Source: Spongiactinospora gelatinilytica (lineage in GTDB: Bacteria; Actinomycetota; Actinomycetes; Streptosporangiales; Streptosporangiaceae). From it: DNA of 51,715 nt. Made by a program: the position numbers and the translations under genes. Position 1 is the stretch's first letter, and every line of letters starts with the position of its first letter. The notes beneath the pieces were generated by a model that had not been told where the DNA came from, made no database searches, and saw only the letters and a program-made list of their open reading frames with translations. Location: assembly GCF_003236385.1 (NCBI RefSeq), contig NZ_POUA01000008.1:1-51715 (forward strand). Reading direction: 5' to 3'. Shown here piece by piece: positions 1 through 9,245 of the stretch.

Positions 1-54
1 GATCAGTTCCCACTGGGCGTCGGTCAGGTCGGAGGGGTAGCGAGCGGGGGGCAT
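1..54 (-). pseudogene. IS5-family transposase, N-terminal start only (runs off window)
   Basis: The reverse strand from 54 down to 1 reads MPPARYPSDLTDAQWELI, the characteristic opening of IS5-family (IS4/IS5 superfamily) transposases. Only 18 codons lie inside the window, so whether the copy is intact cannot be judged. It lies just upstream of, and divergent from, the IS21 element. Confidence 0.6.
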
Positions 55-181
55 TGAGCCACTTTGGCGGTATCGGCATGTCTCGTCACGCCGCCACGCC
101 GGACATGAACGATCTTCTCAAACACGCACTGAGGGTTAGCGGTGCGAGTATCGAAGCGTTACTCCGTGTGAGGAGACGCTG

Positions 182-1825
182 GTGACACACCCCCAGTCCA
201 AGGTGGAGGTATTCGCGGCGATTCGCCGGGATTCTCGTGCAGGGCTGTCGGGTCGGCAGATCGCGATCAAGTATCGGGTCAGCCGGAACACGGTGGCTGA
301 GGCGTTGCGTCAGCCGTGGCCGGAGCCGAGGAAGAAGATGGCGCCGCGGGCGAGTCGGCTGGATGAGTTCAAACCATTGATCGACGAGATGCTGCGGGCC
401 GATTTGGATGCGCCGCGCAAGCAGCGGCACACGGCGAAGCGGATCTTCGCGCGACTGGTGGATGAGCACCAGGCGATGGAAATCTCGTATCAGATCGTCC
501 GCGCCTATGTCGCTCACCGGCGGGGTGAGATCCGGGTCGAGGCAGGCAGGGGTCCGCCGGAGGCGTTCATCCCGCAGTCGCATCTGCCGGGAGTCGAGGC
601 CGAGGTCGACTTCGGGGACGTGACGGTGCGGATCGCGGGCGAGCAGGTGAAGTGCTTCCTGTTCTCGTTCCGATTGTCGTATTCGGGCAAGGCGGTCCAC
701 CGGGTGCTGGCCACCGGAGGGCAGGAAGCGTTCTTCGAGGGACACGTCCACGCTTTCAGGGTGCTGGGCGGAGTTCCGACAGGCAAGGTCCGCTACGACA
801 ACCTCAAGGCCGCGGTCTCCGCGGTGCTGGGGTTCACCCGGGCCCGGACGGAGTCCGCCCGCTGGACGGCGTTTCGCGAGCACTACGGGGTCGAGGCGTT
901 CTACTGTCAGCCGGGGATCAAGGGCGCCCACGAGAAGGGTGGGGTCGAGGGCGACATCGGCTGGTTCCGCCGCAATCACCTGGTCCCGATTCCAGAGGTC
1001 GGCTCGCTGGATGAGCTGAACGAGATGATCGACCGTTGGGACGAGGCCGACGAGGGCCGGCGGATCGGGGCGCGGGCCAGGACCGTCGGCGAGTACTTCG
1101 CGATCGAGCGGCCGCTGCTGCGGACGGTCTCGCAGGAGCCGTTCGAGACCGGGCTGCTGCTCCCGGTCCGGGTCGATCGCTACAGCCAGATCACCGTCCG
1201 GACGAACCGTTACTCGGTCCCGGCCCGGTTCATCGGCCGCCAGCTGCGGGTGATGCTGCACGCCTCCCACCTGATCGTCTATGACGGGCAGCAGGTCGTG
1301 GCCGAGCACGATCGGTTGTTCGCCAAGGGCGGCCAGCGCCTGGAGCTGGACCACTATCTGGAGGTCCTGATCCGCAAGCCCGGCGCGCTGCCGGGCGCGA
1401 CCGCTCTGGAGCAGGCGCGGGCCGCGGGCAAGTTCACCCCGGTTCACGACACTTGGTGGGCGGCGGCTTGCAAGGCCCACGGCGACCGCGACGGCACCCG
1501 CGCGCTGATCGAAGTGCTGCTCCTGGCCCGTCATCTCCCCACCGAGCATCTGGTCACCGGCCTGGCCGCCGCGCTGCGGGCCGGCGCCCTCACCGCGGAC
1601 GCGGTCGCCCTGGAGGCCCGCAAGGCCGCTGAGGAAGACGAACAAGCCGCTCCCGAGCCCGCCCAGCACGACAACCACGAGGCAACGGTGACGTTCCTGA
1701 CCGAACGGCGCCTGGCCCAGCTTCCCCGCGACACCCGGCCGCTGCCGTCGGTGACGGCCTATGACCAGCTCCTCAAACGCGCCCGGCCGCCCGGCGAGCG
1801 CCCAGCCCAAGGAGAAACACCATGA
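182..1825 (+). CDS. istA: IS21-family transposase IstA
   Basis: This is the DDE transposase of an IS21-type element; it cuts and joins the element ends together with IstB. The 547-aa length is normal for the family. A helix-turn-helix lies near residues 22-45 (SGRQIAIKYRVSRNTVAEAL). The rve-type catalytic core follows, with acidic positions in VDFGDVTV, in YDNLKAAV and in EKGGVEGD, and a C-terminal beta-barrel-like part comes after. The GTG start is preceded by AGGAG with good spacing. The stop overlaps the istB start in an ATGA, the usual translational coupling in IS21. No frameshift or internal stop is seen, so the gene looks functional. Confidence 0.93.
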   Translation: MTHPQSKVEVFAAIRRDSRAGLSGRQIAIKYRVSRNTVAEALRQPWPEPRKKMAPRASRLDEFKPLIDEMLRADLDAPRKQRHTAKRIFARLVDEHQAMEISYQIVRAYVAHRRGEIRVEAGRGPPEAFIPQSHLPGVEAEVDFGDVTVRIAGEQVKCFLFSFRLSYSGKAVHRVLATGGQEAFFEGHVHAFRVLGGVPTGKVRYDNLKAAVSAVLGFTRARTESARWTAFREHYGVEAFYCQPGIKGAHEKGGVEGDIGWFRRNHLVPIPEVGSLDELNEMIDRWDEADEGRRIGARARTVGEYFAIERPLLRTVSQEPFETGLLLPVRVDRYSQITVRTNRYSVPARFIGRQLRVMLHASHLIVYDGQQVVAEHDRLFAKGGQRLELDHYLEVLIRKPGALPGATALEQARAAGKFTPVHDTWWAAACKAHGDRDGTRALIEVLLLARHLPTEHLVTGLAAALRAGALTADAVALEARKAAEEDEQAAPEPAQHDNHEATVTFLTERRLAQLPRDTRPLPSVTAYDQLLKRARPPGERPAQGETP

Positions 1826-2607
1826 GCGTCGCCCACCGCGGCATGACCGAGCAGGCCGCCCAGGCCTCCATCGACCAGGCCTGCCGGATGCTCCGCCTGC
1901 CCAGCATCCGCACCGCCTTCCCTGAATTGGCCGAGCAGGCGGCCCGCGAGCAGATGTCCTACCTGGGATTCCTCGCCGAACTCCTGCTGACCGAATGCGA
2001 CGACCGCGCTCGCCGCCGCTCTGAACGCCGCATCAAGGCGGCCCAGTTTCCCCGCGACAAGTCCCTGCGCGCCTTCGACTTCGACGCCAACCCGGGCATC
2101 GACCCCGCCACCATCCACACGCTCGCCACTTGCGAATGGGTGAAAAAGGGCCAGCCCCTCTGCCTGATCGGCGACTCCGGCACCGGCAAGTCCCACCTGC
2201 TCATCGCCCTCGGGACCGAGGCCGCGATGAAGGGCTACCGGGTCCGCTACACCCTCGCTACCAAGCTCGTGAACGAACTCGTCGAGGCCGCCGACGAGAA
2301 GGTCCTTGCCAAGACCGTCGCCCGCTACGGACGCGTCGACCTGCTCTGCATCGATGAACTCGGCTACATGGAACTCGACCGGCACGGCGCCGAGCTCCTC
2401 TTCCAGGTCCTCACCGAACGCGAAGAGAAGAACAGCGTCGCCATCGCCAGCAACGAGTCCTTCTCCGGCTGGACCCGCACCTTCACCGACCCGCGCCTCT
2501 GCGCCGCGATCGTCGACCGGCTCACCTTCGCCGGCAACATCATCGAGACCGGCACCGACTCCTACCGCCTTGCCCAGACCCGAGCCAGAGCCGAACAAGC
2601 AAGCTGA
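1822..2607 (+). CDS. istB: IS21-family helper ATPase IstB
   Basis: This is the AAA+ ATPase partner of IstA; it is DnaC-like, selects target DNA and stimulates transposition. The protein is 261 aa, the standard size. Walker A is visible as GDSGTGKSHLL (about residues 117-127) and Walker B as LLCIDELGYMELD (about 173-185), with a sensor-like stretch VAIASNESFSGW after it. It is coupled to istA by a 4-nt overlap. The terminal inverted repeats of this IS21 copy could not be fixed by eye, so the element borders are left open (roughly 60-80 to 2610-2740). Confidence 0.93.
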   Translation: MSVAHRGMTEQAAQASIDQACRMLRLPSIRTAFPELAEQAAREQMSYLGFLAELLLTECDDRARRRSERRIKAAQFPRDKSLRAFDFDANPGIDPATIHTLATCEWVKKGQPLCLIGDSGTGKSHLLIALGTEAAMKGYRVRYTLATKLVNELVEAADEKVLAKTVARYGRVDLLCIDELGYMELDRHGAELLFQVLTEREEKNSVAIASNESFSGWTRTFTDPRLCAAIVDRLTFAGNIIETGTDSYRLAQTRARAEQAS

Positions 2608-2740
2608 CCACAGTTGTCGGCGTACACCTCCATGTGCAAAGGCGCGTACGGATAGACGCGCAGAGCATGATGGTGTTGTGGTGCCTCCGCCAGGAACGGC
2701 GAGGCGAGCTCGACGGTGAGGCTTCTGATCTGCGAGGGAT

Positions 2741-3229
2741 TCAGCGCCGAGGGATGGCGCTGGGGCTGGGAGCCCTCGTGAAGCTCATGTCCATCCAGTG
2801 CCGCCAGTTCGAGCCGTTGTCAGTGCGCTCCCATTCGGCCGTCATGGAGTCGCCGTCTTCGGCGATCACCAGCGTCGCCCGCTCCGTCTCGCCGGCGAAC
2901 GTCCAGACACCCTCGTCGTCGACGCTTGCCCGCATGGTGACGAAGTTGCCGTGATTGTCGAAGGAGCGCATGGGGTAGGTCCGGCTCGCTGGATCGTAGG
3001 GCCCGATCATCTCGATGACCTCGACGTGTTCCTCATTCATGCGCACGTCCACACGGTGAATGAGGAAGTGCTCGCCCGCCAGCCACTCGTAGGTGTCCGA
3101 CCCGGCGATGCGGATCTCCGGGTCGATCGCGGTGGCCGCTATACGCCCCTGCGAACGCCAATGGCCAACCAGCGCATTCAGGCGCTGGTTCTCCGATCGC
3201 GGGGCACGGGTGTTGTCGTCTCCTGACAT
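2741..3229 (-). CDS. DUF1579-like / conserved hypothetical protein
   Basis: A 162-aa protein of the type annotated as DUF1579-containing. It begins with an acidic/polar stretch, then NALVGHWRSQGRI, repeated beta-strand-like segments (YEWLAGEHFLIHRVDV; EVIEMIGPYDP; GVWTFAGETERATLVI) and no catalytic motif. The fold is probably a lipocalin-like barrel of unknown ligand. The start at 3229 is chosen because GAGGA lies 6 nt upstream. It is divergent from the ArsR gene, about 90 bp apart, and so may share its operator. A function in the same response as the AHSA1 gene is inferred only from position. Confidence 0.7.
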   Translation of the reverse strand: MSGDDNTRAPRSENQRLNALVGHWRSQGRIAATAIDPEIRIAGSDTYEWLAGEHFLIHRVDVRMNEEHVEVIEMIGPYDPASRTYPMRSFDNHGNFVTMRASVDDEGVWTFAGETERATLVIAEDGDSMTAEWERTDNGSNWRHWMDMSFTRAPSPSAIPRR

Positions 3230-3316
3230 GGTGAATCCTCGCCATCGATAGAGTGTAAGATGTTGCTTAAACACTCACATACTGTCCCGGCAGTGCGCAA
3301 ACGAAGGCGGTGGCCC

Positions 3317-3655
3317 ATGGACGACGCGCTTCGCGCTGTGGCGGACCCGACCCGCCGCGCCATCCTCGTCCTGGTGCGGGATCGCGAGGTATCGGCAGGC
3401 GAGATCGCCGAGCGCTTTCCCGCGATCAGTCGCCCGGCGGTATCCCAGCATCTGCGAACGCTGACAGCAGCCCGCCTCGTCGACGTCCGCCGCGCAGGCA
3501 ATCGCCGCTTCTATCGGCTACGTCCGGAGGGGCTGGCCGAGGCGGTGACGTTCCTGGAGACAATGTGGTCCACCTCGCTCAGCCGCCTCCAGCACGAAGC
3601 CGAGAAAGAAGAACGCGCGCACACTGGTGCCCAGGACGTGAAGGGATCGTTGTGA
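3317..3655 (+). CDS. ArsR-family winged-helix repressor
   Basis: A 112-aa regulator. It has the ArsR-type winged helix: ALRAVADPTRRAIL, the recognition helix region SRPAVSQHLRTLTAARLVDVRR, and a wing GNRRFYRLRPEG. No metal-binding cysteine pair is present, so it belongs to the non-metal subgroup that usually accompanies AHSA1/SRPBCC genes. GAAGGCGG precedes the ATG at 3317. The stop overlaps the next start in a GTGA. It probably represses its own operon and possibly the divergent DUF1579-like gene. Confidence 0.88.
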   Translation: MDDALRAVADPTRRAILVLVRDREVSAGEIAERFPAISRPAVSQHLRTLTAARLVDVRRAGNRRFYRLRPEGLAEAVTFLETMWSTSLSRLQHEAEKEERAHTGAQDVKGSL

Positions 3656-4077
3656 GCAGGACGATTGAGCAGACATTGCACATCCGTGCGCGTCCCGAGA
3701 CGGTCTGGCGGTTCTTCACCGACCCGGCACGCCTGGCGCGATGGTGGGGAACGGCCGAGCTGGACGCCCGCCCCGGCGGCACCTTGCAGGTTGCGATGCA
3801 CGAGGGCCCACGCCCGGTGATGCGCGGACGGTTCGTGGAGTTCGTGCCGTATGAACGTCTCGTCTTCACCTTCGGCTGGGAGGCCACACCGGGAGCGCCC
3901 GACATGGCACCAGAGGCATCTCGGGTCGAAGTCACTTTGACCCCGGACGGTGACGGTACCGAGCTCACCCTGCGCCACAGCGGTCTGCCGGCCGTACTCG
4001 AAGAGGAGACCAGCGACGGCTGGGCGCACCTGCTCCATCGTCTGGGCGAAACGGCAGAACGCCAGGAACTCCGCTGA
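3652..4077 (+). CDS. SRPBCC / AHSA1-family protein
   Basis: A 141-aa START-like (Bet v1 fold) protein of the Aha1 C-terminal-like group. Typical features are the opening HIRARPETVWRFFTDP, then LARWWG, GGTLQV, FVEFVPYERLVFTF and the closing long helix GWAHLLHRLGETAE. Members bind small hydrophobic molecules or act with ArsR partners in stress responses; the ligand is unknown. The GTG start at 3652 lies within the ArsR stop (GTGA overlap), showing a two-gene operon. A strong terminator lies at 4237-4274. Confidence 0.88.
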   Translation: MSRTIEQTLHIRARPETVWRFFTDPARLARWWGTAELDARPGGTLQVAMHEGPRPVMRGRFVEFVPYERLVFTFGWEATPGAPDMAPEASRVEVTLTPDGDGTELTLRHSGLPAVLEEETSDGWAHLLHRLGETAERQELR

Positions 4078-4236
4078 ACCTGGTCGAACATGCGTACGTC
4101 GCACCCCTGCTGCCGCCTCACGCACCCTGGCCGCTGTCAAAGCCACATCACCGCCACCGGCTTACCGTCATGGGGCTGTGCACACTCGCCTCCGCAGCGG
4201 GAGGTGTGCGCCGACAACACTCACACAGCGTCACGT

Positions 4237-4274
4237 GAGCCATGCCCCAGACCCACGGGCATGGCTCTCTTTTT
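4237..4274 (+). terminator. Rho-independent terminator after the ArsR-AHSA1 operon
   Basis: A perfect 11-bp stem GAGCCATGCCC / GGGCATGGCTC with a short loop is followed by TCTTTTTC. It lies about 160 nt after the AHSA1 stop and reads in the forward direction. Confidence 0.85.
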
Positions 4275-4368
4275 CACTAACACTCCAAGGCCGTTGATCA
4301 GCAAGTGGCTCTCAAACCGACCGACACATGGCTCTCGGGTCCACCTTCATAGCCAATGCGGCGCCGTG

Positions 4369-5355
4369 ATGACCGCGAAGGTGGCGCGGGTGGCACTCCC
4401 CGACCACTCCAGCCAGAAGTACGGCCATGACCTGCTCCCCCATCTGCTGGAGCCAGGAACATACGCCGTAGACCCCGGAAACGGCCAACCCTGGCAACCA
4501 TGGGAACCCGAGCCGGAAGAACACGGCCTCCGACTGCAGATGTACCGCATCACCGGGCCCCCGAACAGGATCGGCATCGCACCGGGCGACGTCCGCGGAA
4601 CCGCCTTCATCCCCGAACGGCTGGGCGGCTGCTGCTGCGGCTGAGACGGCCAATACGGCCCCAACCTCGCCTGCGCGACATGCGGCTCCCCGGTGGCGAC
4701 CCGTGTCGACGACTGCGGGTTCTGGCAAGTGGTGTGGCTCGAACCCGACGCCGTACACCCTGTCGCCGTCGCCGGCCCCGTCCAGCAAGTGATGGACTGG
4801 GAGGAACTGTCGAGCACGCCACCCGCCGACCCACGTGATTGCTGGAGCGCCCCCTGGGAGGCGGCAGTCGCAGTGGCACTGGCGCACCTGCTGGTGGCCT
4901 CGGACGGCAAGCGCGTAACCGTCCCCGACGGACCCGTCGCACAGGCGTTCCGCCGGGCGATCGACGGCCTGCTCCCGCCGGGACCACCAGAACGACACCT
5001 CACCCTGGCCGGCCCCGGCCTATCCACCGGCATCACCGACATCGCCCTGGTACCGCAGCATCCGCAGACCGGCGAGGCATGGCCGTGCGACGCGGGAACG
5101 GTGGTGCCGCTGGCCGCGGACGTGTGGACGTACCTGGCCTACAACGATGACCGGCGACTCGTGCCGGCGACGCGCGGAATGCCTGCCGAGGTCCGCCGTG
5201 ACGATTCACCCCCGCTGCTGCCAATCGCTCCTTTTCGCCCTGATGGGCAGGTGTTCCTCCGCGCGCTGGAGCGACTGGCGCCGATTCGGCAGCCGTGGCT
5301 GCACCGCATCTACGACCGGGTCAAAGAACGTCCGTACATGCACCCGTTCTCGTAG
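4369..5355 (+). pseudogene. Hypothetical protein interrupted by an in-frame TGA
   Basis: One reading frame runs from MTAKVARVALPDHSS (4369) to ERPYMHPFS (5355) and is broken only by TGA at 4642-4644. Protein-like sequence continues on both sides: RLGGCCCG before the stop and DGQYGPNLACATCG after it, forming a cysteine-rich, zinc-ribbon-like patch (CCC, CATCG, DDC). Restored length is about 328 aa. No known family was recognised. The start is uncertain because no clear ribosome binding site precedes 4369. The simplest reading is a nonsense mutation; sequencing error or UGA recoding is less likely. Confidence 0.55.
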
Positions 5356-5455
5356 CCGTAAGGCCTCGAGCACAAACGCCTACGCCGCAAGAAGGGGATG
5401 TTCCCCCTTGAACGTGGACACCTTGGAGACTGGATCTTGAGGTCCAGGGGAAGAG

Positions 5456-5803
5456 ATGTCCCTGATGGTGATGAAGAACTACCCGCCCGAGTTCAAGTCC
5501 GACGCGGTGGCGCTGGTGCTGTCGAGACCGGATCGGACGATCACGTCGATCGCTCGGGATCTGGGGGTCAGCCGCGAGACGCTGCGGGTGTGGGTACGAG
5601 CCGCTCAAGCTCGGGGTGAGGGCGCGCAAGACGGGACCGGTGGTGCCGCTGCCGTTCGGCCGTCGTCATCCGGGCACATACCCTCGGACGACGTGCTGGA
5701 AAAGGAGAACAAGCAGCTCAAGGCGCGGATCCGGGAGCTGGAGCAAGAACGGGACATCCTGCGCAAGGCGACCAAGCTTTTCGCGGGCGAGACAAACTGG
5801 TGA
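5456..5803 (+). pseudogene. IS3-family transposase OrfA, orphaned from OrfB
   Basis: 115 aa with the IS3 OrfA layout: KNYPPEFKSDAVALV, helix-turn-helix TITSIARDLGVSRETLRVWVR, then the leucine-zipper stretch ENKQLKARIRELEQERDILRKA and the usual end KLFAGETNW. The start of OrfB (VNRFQ) appears just past the stop but breaks off at about 5812, where an IS701-type fragment begins. The copy therefore cannot transpose. A candidate left end of the element lies near 5407. Confidence 0.85.
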
Positions 5804-5809
5804 ACCGCT

Positions 5810-6125
5810 TCCAATCGCCGGGATTCGCTGGGCGGTGGAGGAGTCCTTCCAGGCGGCCAAGGGCCAGCTCGGCCTGGACCACTACCAGGTGCGCGGCTGG
5901 ACGGCCTGGCACCGGCACATGACCCTGGCCATGCTCACCCTGGCCGTGCTGACCGCCATCACCGCCGCCCAGCGGCCAGGATCACATCCCGCTGACAATG
6001 CCCGAGATCCTCTGGCTGCTCGCCGTGCTCGTGCTGACCCGCACCGTTCCGTCACGGACATTCTGCGCTGGTCATACTGGCCGATGCCAGGCCACGGCCC
6101 AGCGCTGCCACTACCAGCGCAGATC
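5810..6125 (+). pseudogene. IS701-family transposase, C-terminal remnant
   Basis: The text RWAVEESFQAAKGQLGLD-HYQVRGWTAWHRHMTLAML is the conserved C-terminal part of IS701-like DDE transposases, including the catalytic E region. The frame is lost near 5978 and the tail (PLTMPEILWLL ... CHYQRRS) continues in another frame. It abuts the truncated IS3 OrfB start, so one element was inserted into, or recombined with, the other. Confidence 0.75.
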
Positions 6126-6346
6126 CGCACCATGATCGTGAGATGTCATTGGAGTACTAGGGGTCGCAGCGGTCAGGAGCTGGTCGGGTGAGCAGGCACG
6201 GAAGAAGGCGTGGATTTGTCCGAGGCGCCCAGGCCAGAGAACGGCGGTGTTGGCGATGAACGCCTTCAGCCCGGCCCGGAGGCGTTCGACGGATCGTCTG
6301 CGCCTATTGTCACGCAGATAAGCACGGAGGAGTTCTGCCAGGCCCC
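6126..6346. other. Short stretch without a supported gene
   Basis: On the reverse strand an 79-codon frame (6350-6111) contains LAELLRAYLRD and FIANTAVLWPG, which could be another transposase scrap. It runs through the IS701 remnant and has no recognisable motif, so no gene is called. Confidence 0.3.
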
Positions 6347-7402
6347 TCAAGGTTGGAGTGTCATCTCAGCCGTTGGATCTACTGCCTCGTCTGCTTCAGA
6401 CAGCAGGACCCCTGCAAGCTGTGGGGGTACCGGTTGGTCTTGTAGTATGAAGGCCAGGGCGATGAGAGCTCGCTTGACGGCTTGACTCTTCCCCTTCCCG
6501 AGCTCAAGTAGAGCGGCATTGATTTCCTCGTTTTTTGCATCCCGGCCTATGGTATCCGAGGTTATAATTCCCATATCATACAGAGGGCGCACAAGCTCCA
6601 TAGCTGCAGCCCCGAGATCGCGCTTACGGCGTTTTTCCTCAGATCGTATGATCGCCCTGAAAAGAGTTTGAGATTTATTCGCCTCCATCCAGGCTGATAC
6701 GACAAGTGGAGGATCCTGGCCAGCCAGTCGATCGGCTTCAGAGTTTGGAGCGACCGAGTGAGTGAACATTGCTATTGCAATGAAAAGTGTGCGCGAATGC
6801 TCAAAAATTTCCCAGGACCCCATGTCGCGATGTAGCGGATGGGGGGAAGACAAGCCTTTGGTTGGTACCAGCATATTATTGGGACGCACATGCAGTCCCA
6901 TGCTATGTCCCTTATAGTCGATCGACGCCGCGTCCTCCCCAAGGTTCCCTACATCGGCTGCCTTGAGTCGCCGACGGACCTCTACGGGACTAAACTTCCT
7001 CCTCAGGGTCCTATCGTCTGCAGACAGCCACTCATCCACATGTGCAGTGCATAGCGCGAAGTCCATAAGGAAAAATTGGATCTCAAGGATGTCGCGCATC
7101 GCATCGAATGCCACTGCCCAATAGCCGGATAGCGTCACCTCGATCGCTGTTTCGAAATCCGCTATGCAACGGTCGATCAGGAAATTCAGATGCTTTAGGC
7201 TCGCCTCCACCTCGAAAGCTCTCGCAATTTGATCGAGTTGAACGAGAAGTTCGTTCGCCCCCTGAAGGCGGATGTTGTTGAGAAGCTTCGCGGACATCTC
7301 CGTTCTGCGTTCGTGGGAGCTTTGGAGTGCAACGCCGAGTCGAAGCATAGCGCTAGCCATGGCAGCAAGCGTTTCGTCGTACAGGGGCGATGGGGCCATC
7401 AT
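6347..7402 (-). CDS. Uncharacterised helical protein, possible horizontally acquired cargo
   Basis: A 351-aa protein of no recognised family. It is rich in long alpha-helices (LNFLIDRCIADFETAIEVTL; AVAFDAMRDILEIQFFLMDF) and lacks signal peptide or clear membrane spans. The helical pattern and SSPHPLHRDMGSW recall HEPN-like/DUF5677-like proteins, but no RX4-6H motif could be confirmed. Bases here are clearly more A+T rich than the neighbouring ISs. It stands alone between IS701 and IS1380 remnants. The start at 7402 (ATG-ATG) has GGAG about 8 nt upstream. Function unknown; a defence role is only a thought from context. Confidence 0.6.
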   Translation of the reverse strand: MMAPSPLYDETLAAMASAMLRLGVALQSSHERRTEMSAKLLNNIRLQGANELLVQLDQIARAFEVEASLKHLNFLIDRCIADFETAIEVTLSGYWAVAFDAMRDILEIQFFLMDFALCTAHVDEWLSADDRTLRRKFSPVEVRRRLKAADVGNLGEDAASIDYKGHSMGLHVRPNNMLVPTKGLSSPHPLHRDMGSWEIFEHSRTLFIAIAMFTHSVAPNSEADRLAGQDPPLVVSAWMEANKSQTLFRAIIRSEEKRRKRDLGAAAMELVRPLYDMGIITSDTIGRDAKNEEINAALLELGKGKSQAVKRALIALAFILQDQPVPPQLAGVLLSEADEAVDPTAEMTLQP

Positions 7403-7531
7403 GAGGAACGCTCCGCTGTCGAACCTACTGGGTGGTCTGTTCGCTGCTCTATCACAGCTACTGTGCTGCGCTTCTCTATGATGCAGGGTTCCGGGACCGC
7501 TAGAAAGCGAATTAACCTCGATCTTTCTCGA

Positions 7532-9131
7532 CCTTGAGCTGGCCGGCTGAGGGATTCGGCTGGAGGTCGATTGCCCCGCTGCGGTCAGCGTGGATGCCCG
7601 GCTGTCGCGCCGGGTGGGCGGGTTCCACAGGCCCGCGGTTTCCTTTCCTCGTCGCGGGGGCGGTTGGGTGGTGGTCAGATCGGCGTCGGCAGGGCGTGCA
7701 GGCGTGCCAGGGCGGTGATGATCGGGCGGGGGCAGGGCCATTGCGCGGGGATGCGCAGGTGCAGGCGGCGGCCCCCGTGTACCAGACGGCCGGCGACAGC
7801 GAGGAGGCGGAGCCGCAGGCGTTTGGGCTCATAGCGGCCGGCGGTGGTGCCGTGCAGGGCGAGCAGTTGCATCCAAGCGGTGAGTTCGCAGGCCAGGGCG
7901 ACGATCTCGAGCCGGATCCGATTTTGGGAGAAGTCGTGCAGGGGCAGGTTGCGCAGGCCGGTGTCTTTGGCGGCACGGATGCGATCTTCGGCGCGGGCGC
8001 GGCGGCGGTGGCGAAGCTCCAGGTCGGCGGGTTGCCCGCCTCGGGTGCCGGTGACGAAGCAGGTGAAACGGTGCCCGTCGAGGTCGGTGACGCGCAGCTG
8101 GGCGCCGGGGTGCGGGCGTTCTTTGCGGACGATGACGCGCATCCCCTTGGGCCATCCGGTCAGCTCCAGCAGGCCGGTGAGCTCGGCGACCCAGGCACCG
8201 GGCCGCGGTCGGCGGTCGGCGTTGTAGGCGGGGGTCCAGGCGGTGGCCGGGAGCTTGTCGATGGCTGCGGCGATGGTGTCGGTGATGGTGTCGGTGATGG
8301 TGAAGCCGATGGAGTACTTCAGCCAGCGTCCGGGGCGGGTGAGCCAGGCGAGGAACTCGTGGGTGCCGCCGCCGGGGTCGGTGCGGATGAGGACGTTGCG
8401 CCGCAGGTGCTTGGGAAGCTGGGCCAGGGCGAGGCGGGTGGTCTCGATGTGGTCGGCGGCGGTGTTGGATCCGGCGTTGCCGGGTCGCAGCATCAGGGCC
8501 AGGGGCTCGCCTGCGCTGTCGTCCTGGTGGTCGGCGAAGGCGGTCATCGGGTGGAAGCCGTAGCTCTTCTTCCAGGTCGGTGCCGCGTGCTGCTTGTCGG
8601 AGTGAGAGACGACGATGGTGGCATCCAGGTCGACGATCACGGGCCGGCCGTCTGTTCCGGGGGCGCGGTCGCCGGCCAGGTGCCAGGCGCGTCGCCGTGC
8701 GGTGGCGCGGGCGGCGCGGATGGCCTTCAGTGCGCGGGCCTCATCGGCGGCGAGCCGGTCGATCAAGCGCGAGACGGTCGGGTCGGAGGCGACGGTTCCG
8801 AACAGCTCGGGCTGGGAGCGCAGCAGGGCGATGTCGGCCAGGCAGTCTCCACCGAGCGCCAGGGTAAGGGCCAGATCGGTGATGATCTTCGCGGGGTCGT
8901 GTACCGCTCGGCCGGGCCGCCACCGCTCCAGCTGTTGCGACAGGGTCTTGTCCAGCCCGGTGATGCGCAGCGTCTGGGACAGCAGCAGGCCACCGGCGTG
9001 TGAGACCAGCCCGCGGCCGTCGGCGGACACGGTGATCTTGCGGGGGTGAGGCGGTAGAGTTCACTCGGAAAGTGCCTTTTGATCTGGGTTGGACGGGGCC
9101 TTAGACAAGTCCGATCCTTCCAGGTCAAGGG
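7532..9131 (-). mobile_element. IS1380-family insertion sequence
   Basis: A 1.6-kb element with one transposase gene. Imperfect terminal inverted repeats can be seen: CCTTGAGCTGG at 7532-7542 and CCAGGTCAAGG (reverse complement CCTTGACCTGG) at 9121-9131. The size fits IS1380 (about 1.6-1.7 kb). No matching target-site duplication was visible in the flanks, so the copy may sit at a recombination joint. Confidence 0.7.
7675..9030 (-). CDS. IS1380-family transposase
   Basis: 451 aa, intact. Family features: LVSHAGGLLLSQTLRITGL at the N-terminus, LTLALGGDCLADIALLRSQP, SDPTVSRLIDRL, then the DDE core with VIVDLDATIVVSHSDK and IRTDPGGGTHEFLAWL, and a late KDTGLRNLPLHDFSQN segment. The start is GTG at 9030; the frame has a TGA a few codons earlier, so no longer start exists. 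It is probably able to transpose. Confidence 0.9.
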   Translation of the reverse strand: MSADGRGLVSHAGGLLLSQTLRITGLDKTLSQQLERWRPGRAVHDPAKIITDLALTLALGGDCLADIALLRSQPELFGTVASDPTVSRLIDRLAADEARALKAIRAARATARRRAWHLAGDRAPGTDGRPVIVDLDATIVVSHSDKQHAAPTWKKSYGFHPMTAFADHQDDSAGEPLALMLRPGNAGSNTAADHIETTRLALAQLPKHLRRNVLIRTDPGGGTHEFLAWLTRPGRWLKYSIGFTITDTITDTIAAAIDKLPATAWTPAYNADRRPRPGAWVAELTGLLELTGWPKGMRVIVRKERPHPGAQLRVTDLDGHRFTCFVTGTRGGQPADLELRHRRRARAEDRIRAAKDTGLRNLPLHDFSQNRIRLEIVALACELTAWMQLLALHGTTAGRYEPKRLRLRLLAVAGRLVHGGRRLHLRIPAQWPCPRPIITALARLHALPTPI

Positions 9132-9245
9132 CACTTTTCTTATGTGAACGATCAAGTCGGCTCAAATTCGCCGTGAAAGCCGCAGGTTAACCTGCCGACA
9201 GGCCAAGGGCCGAGGGCTGGCGATCACCGAGCGAGGCCGATGGCC

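Noticed and set aside
86-1810. 574-codon open frame antisense to istA
   Set aside because: Composition is Arg/Asp/Gly-rich shadow text of a high-GC gene; istA on the other strand has clear catalytic motifs.
8265-8305. Tandem GGTGTCGGTGATGGT-like repeat
   Set aside because: Short codon repeat inside the IS1380 transposase (reverse strand TITDTITDTI); not a CRISPR or satellite.
7534-9003. 489-codon open frame antisense to the IS1380 transposase
   Set aside because: Gly/Val-rich shadow; the transposase is recognisable on the reverse strand.
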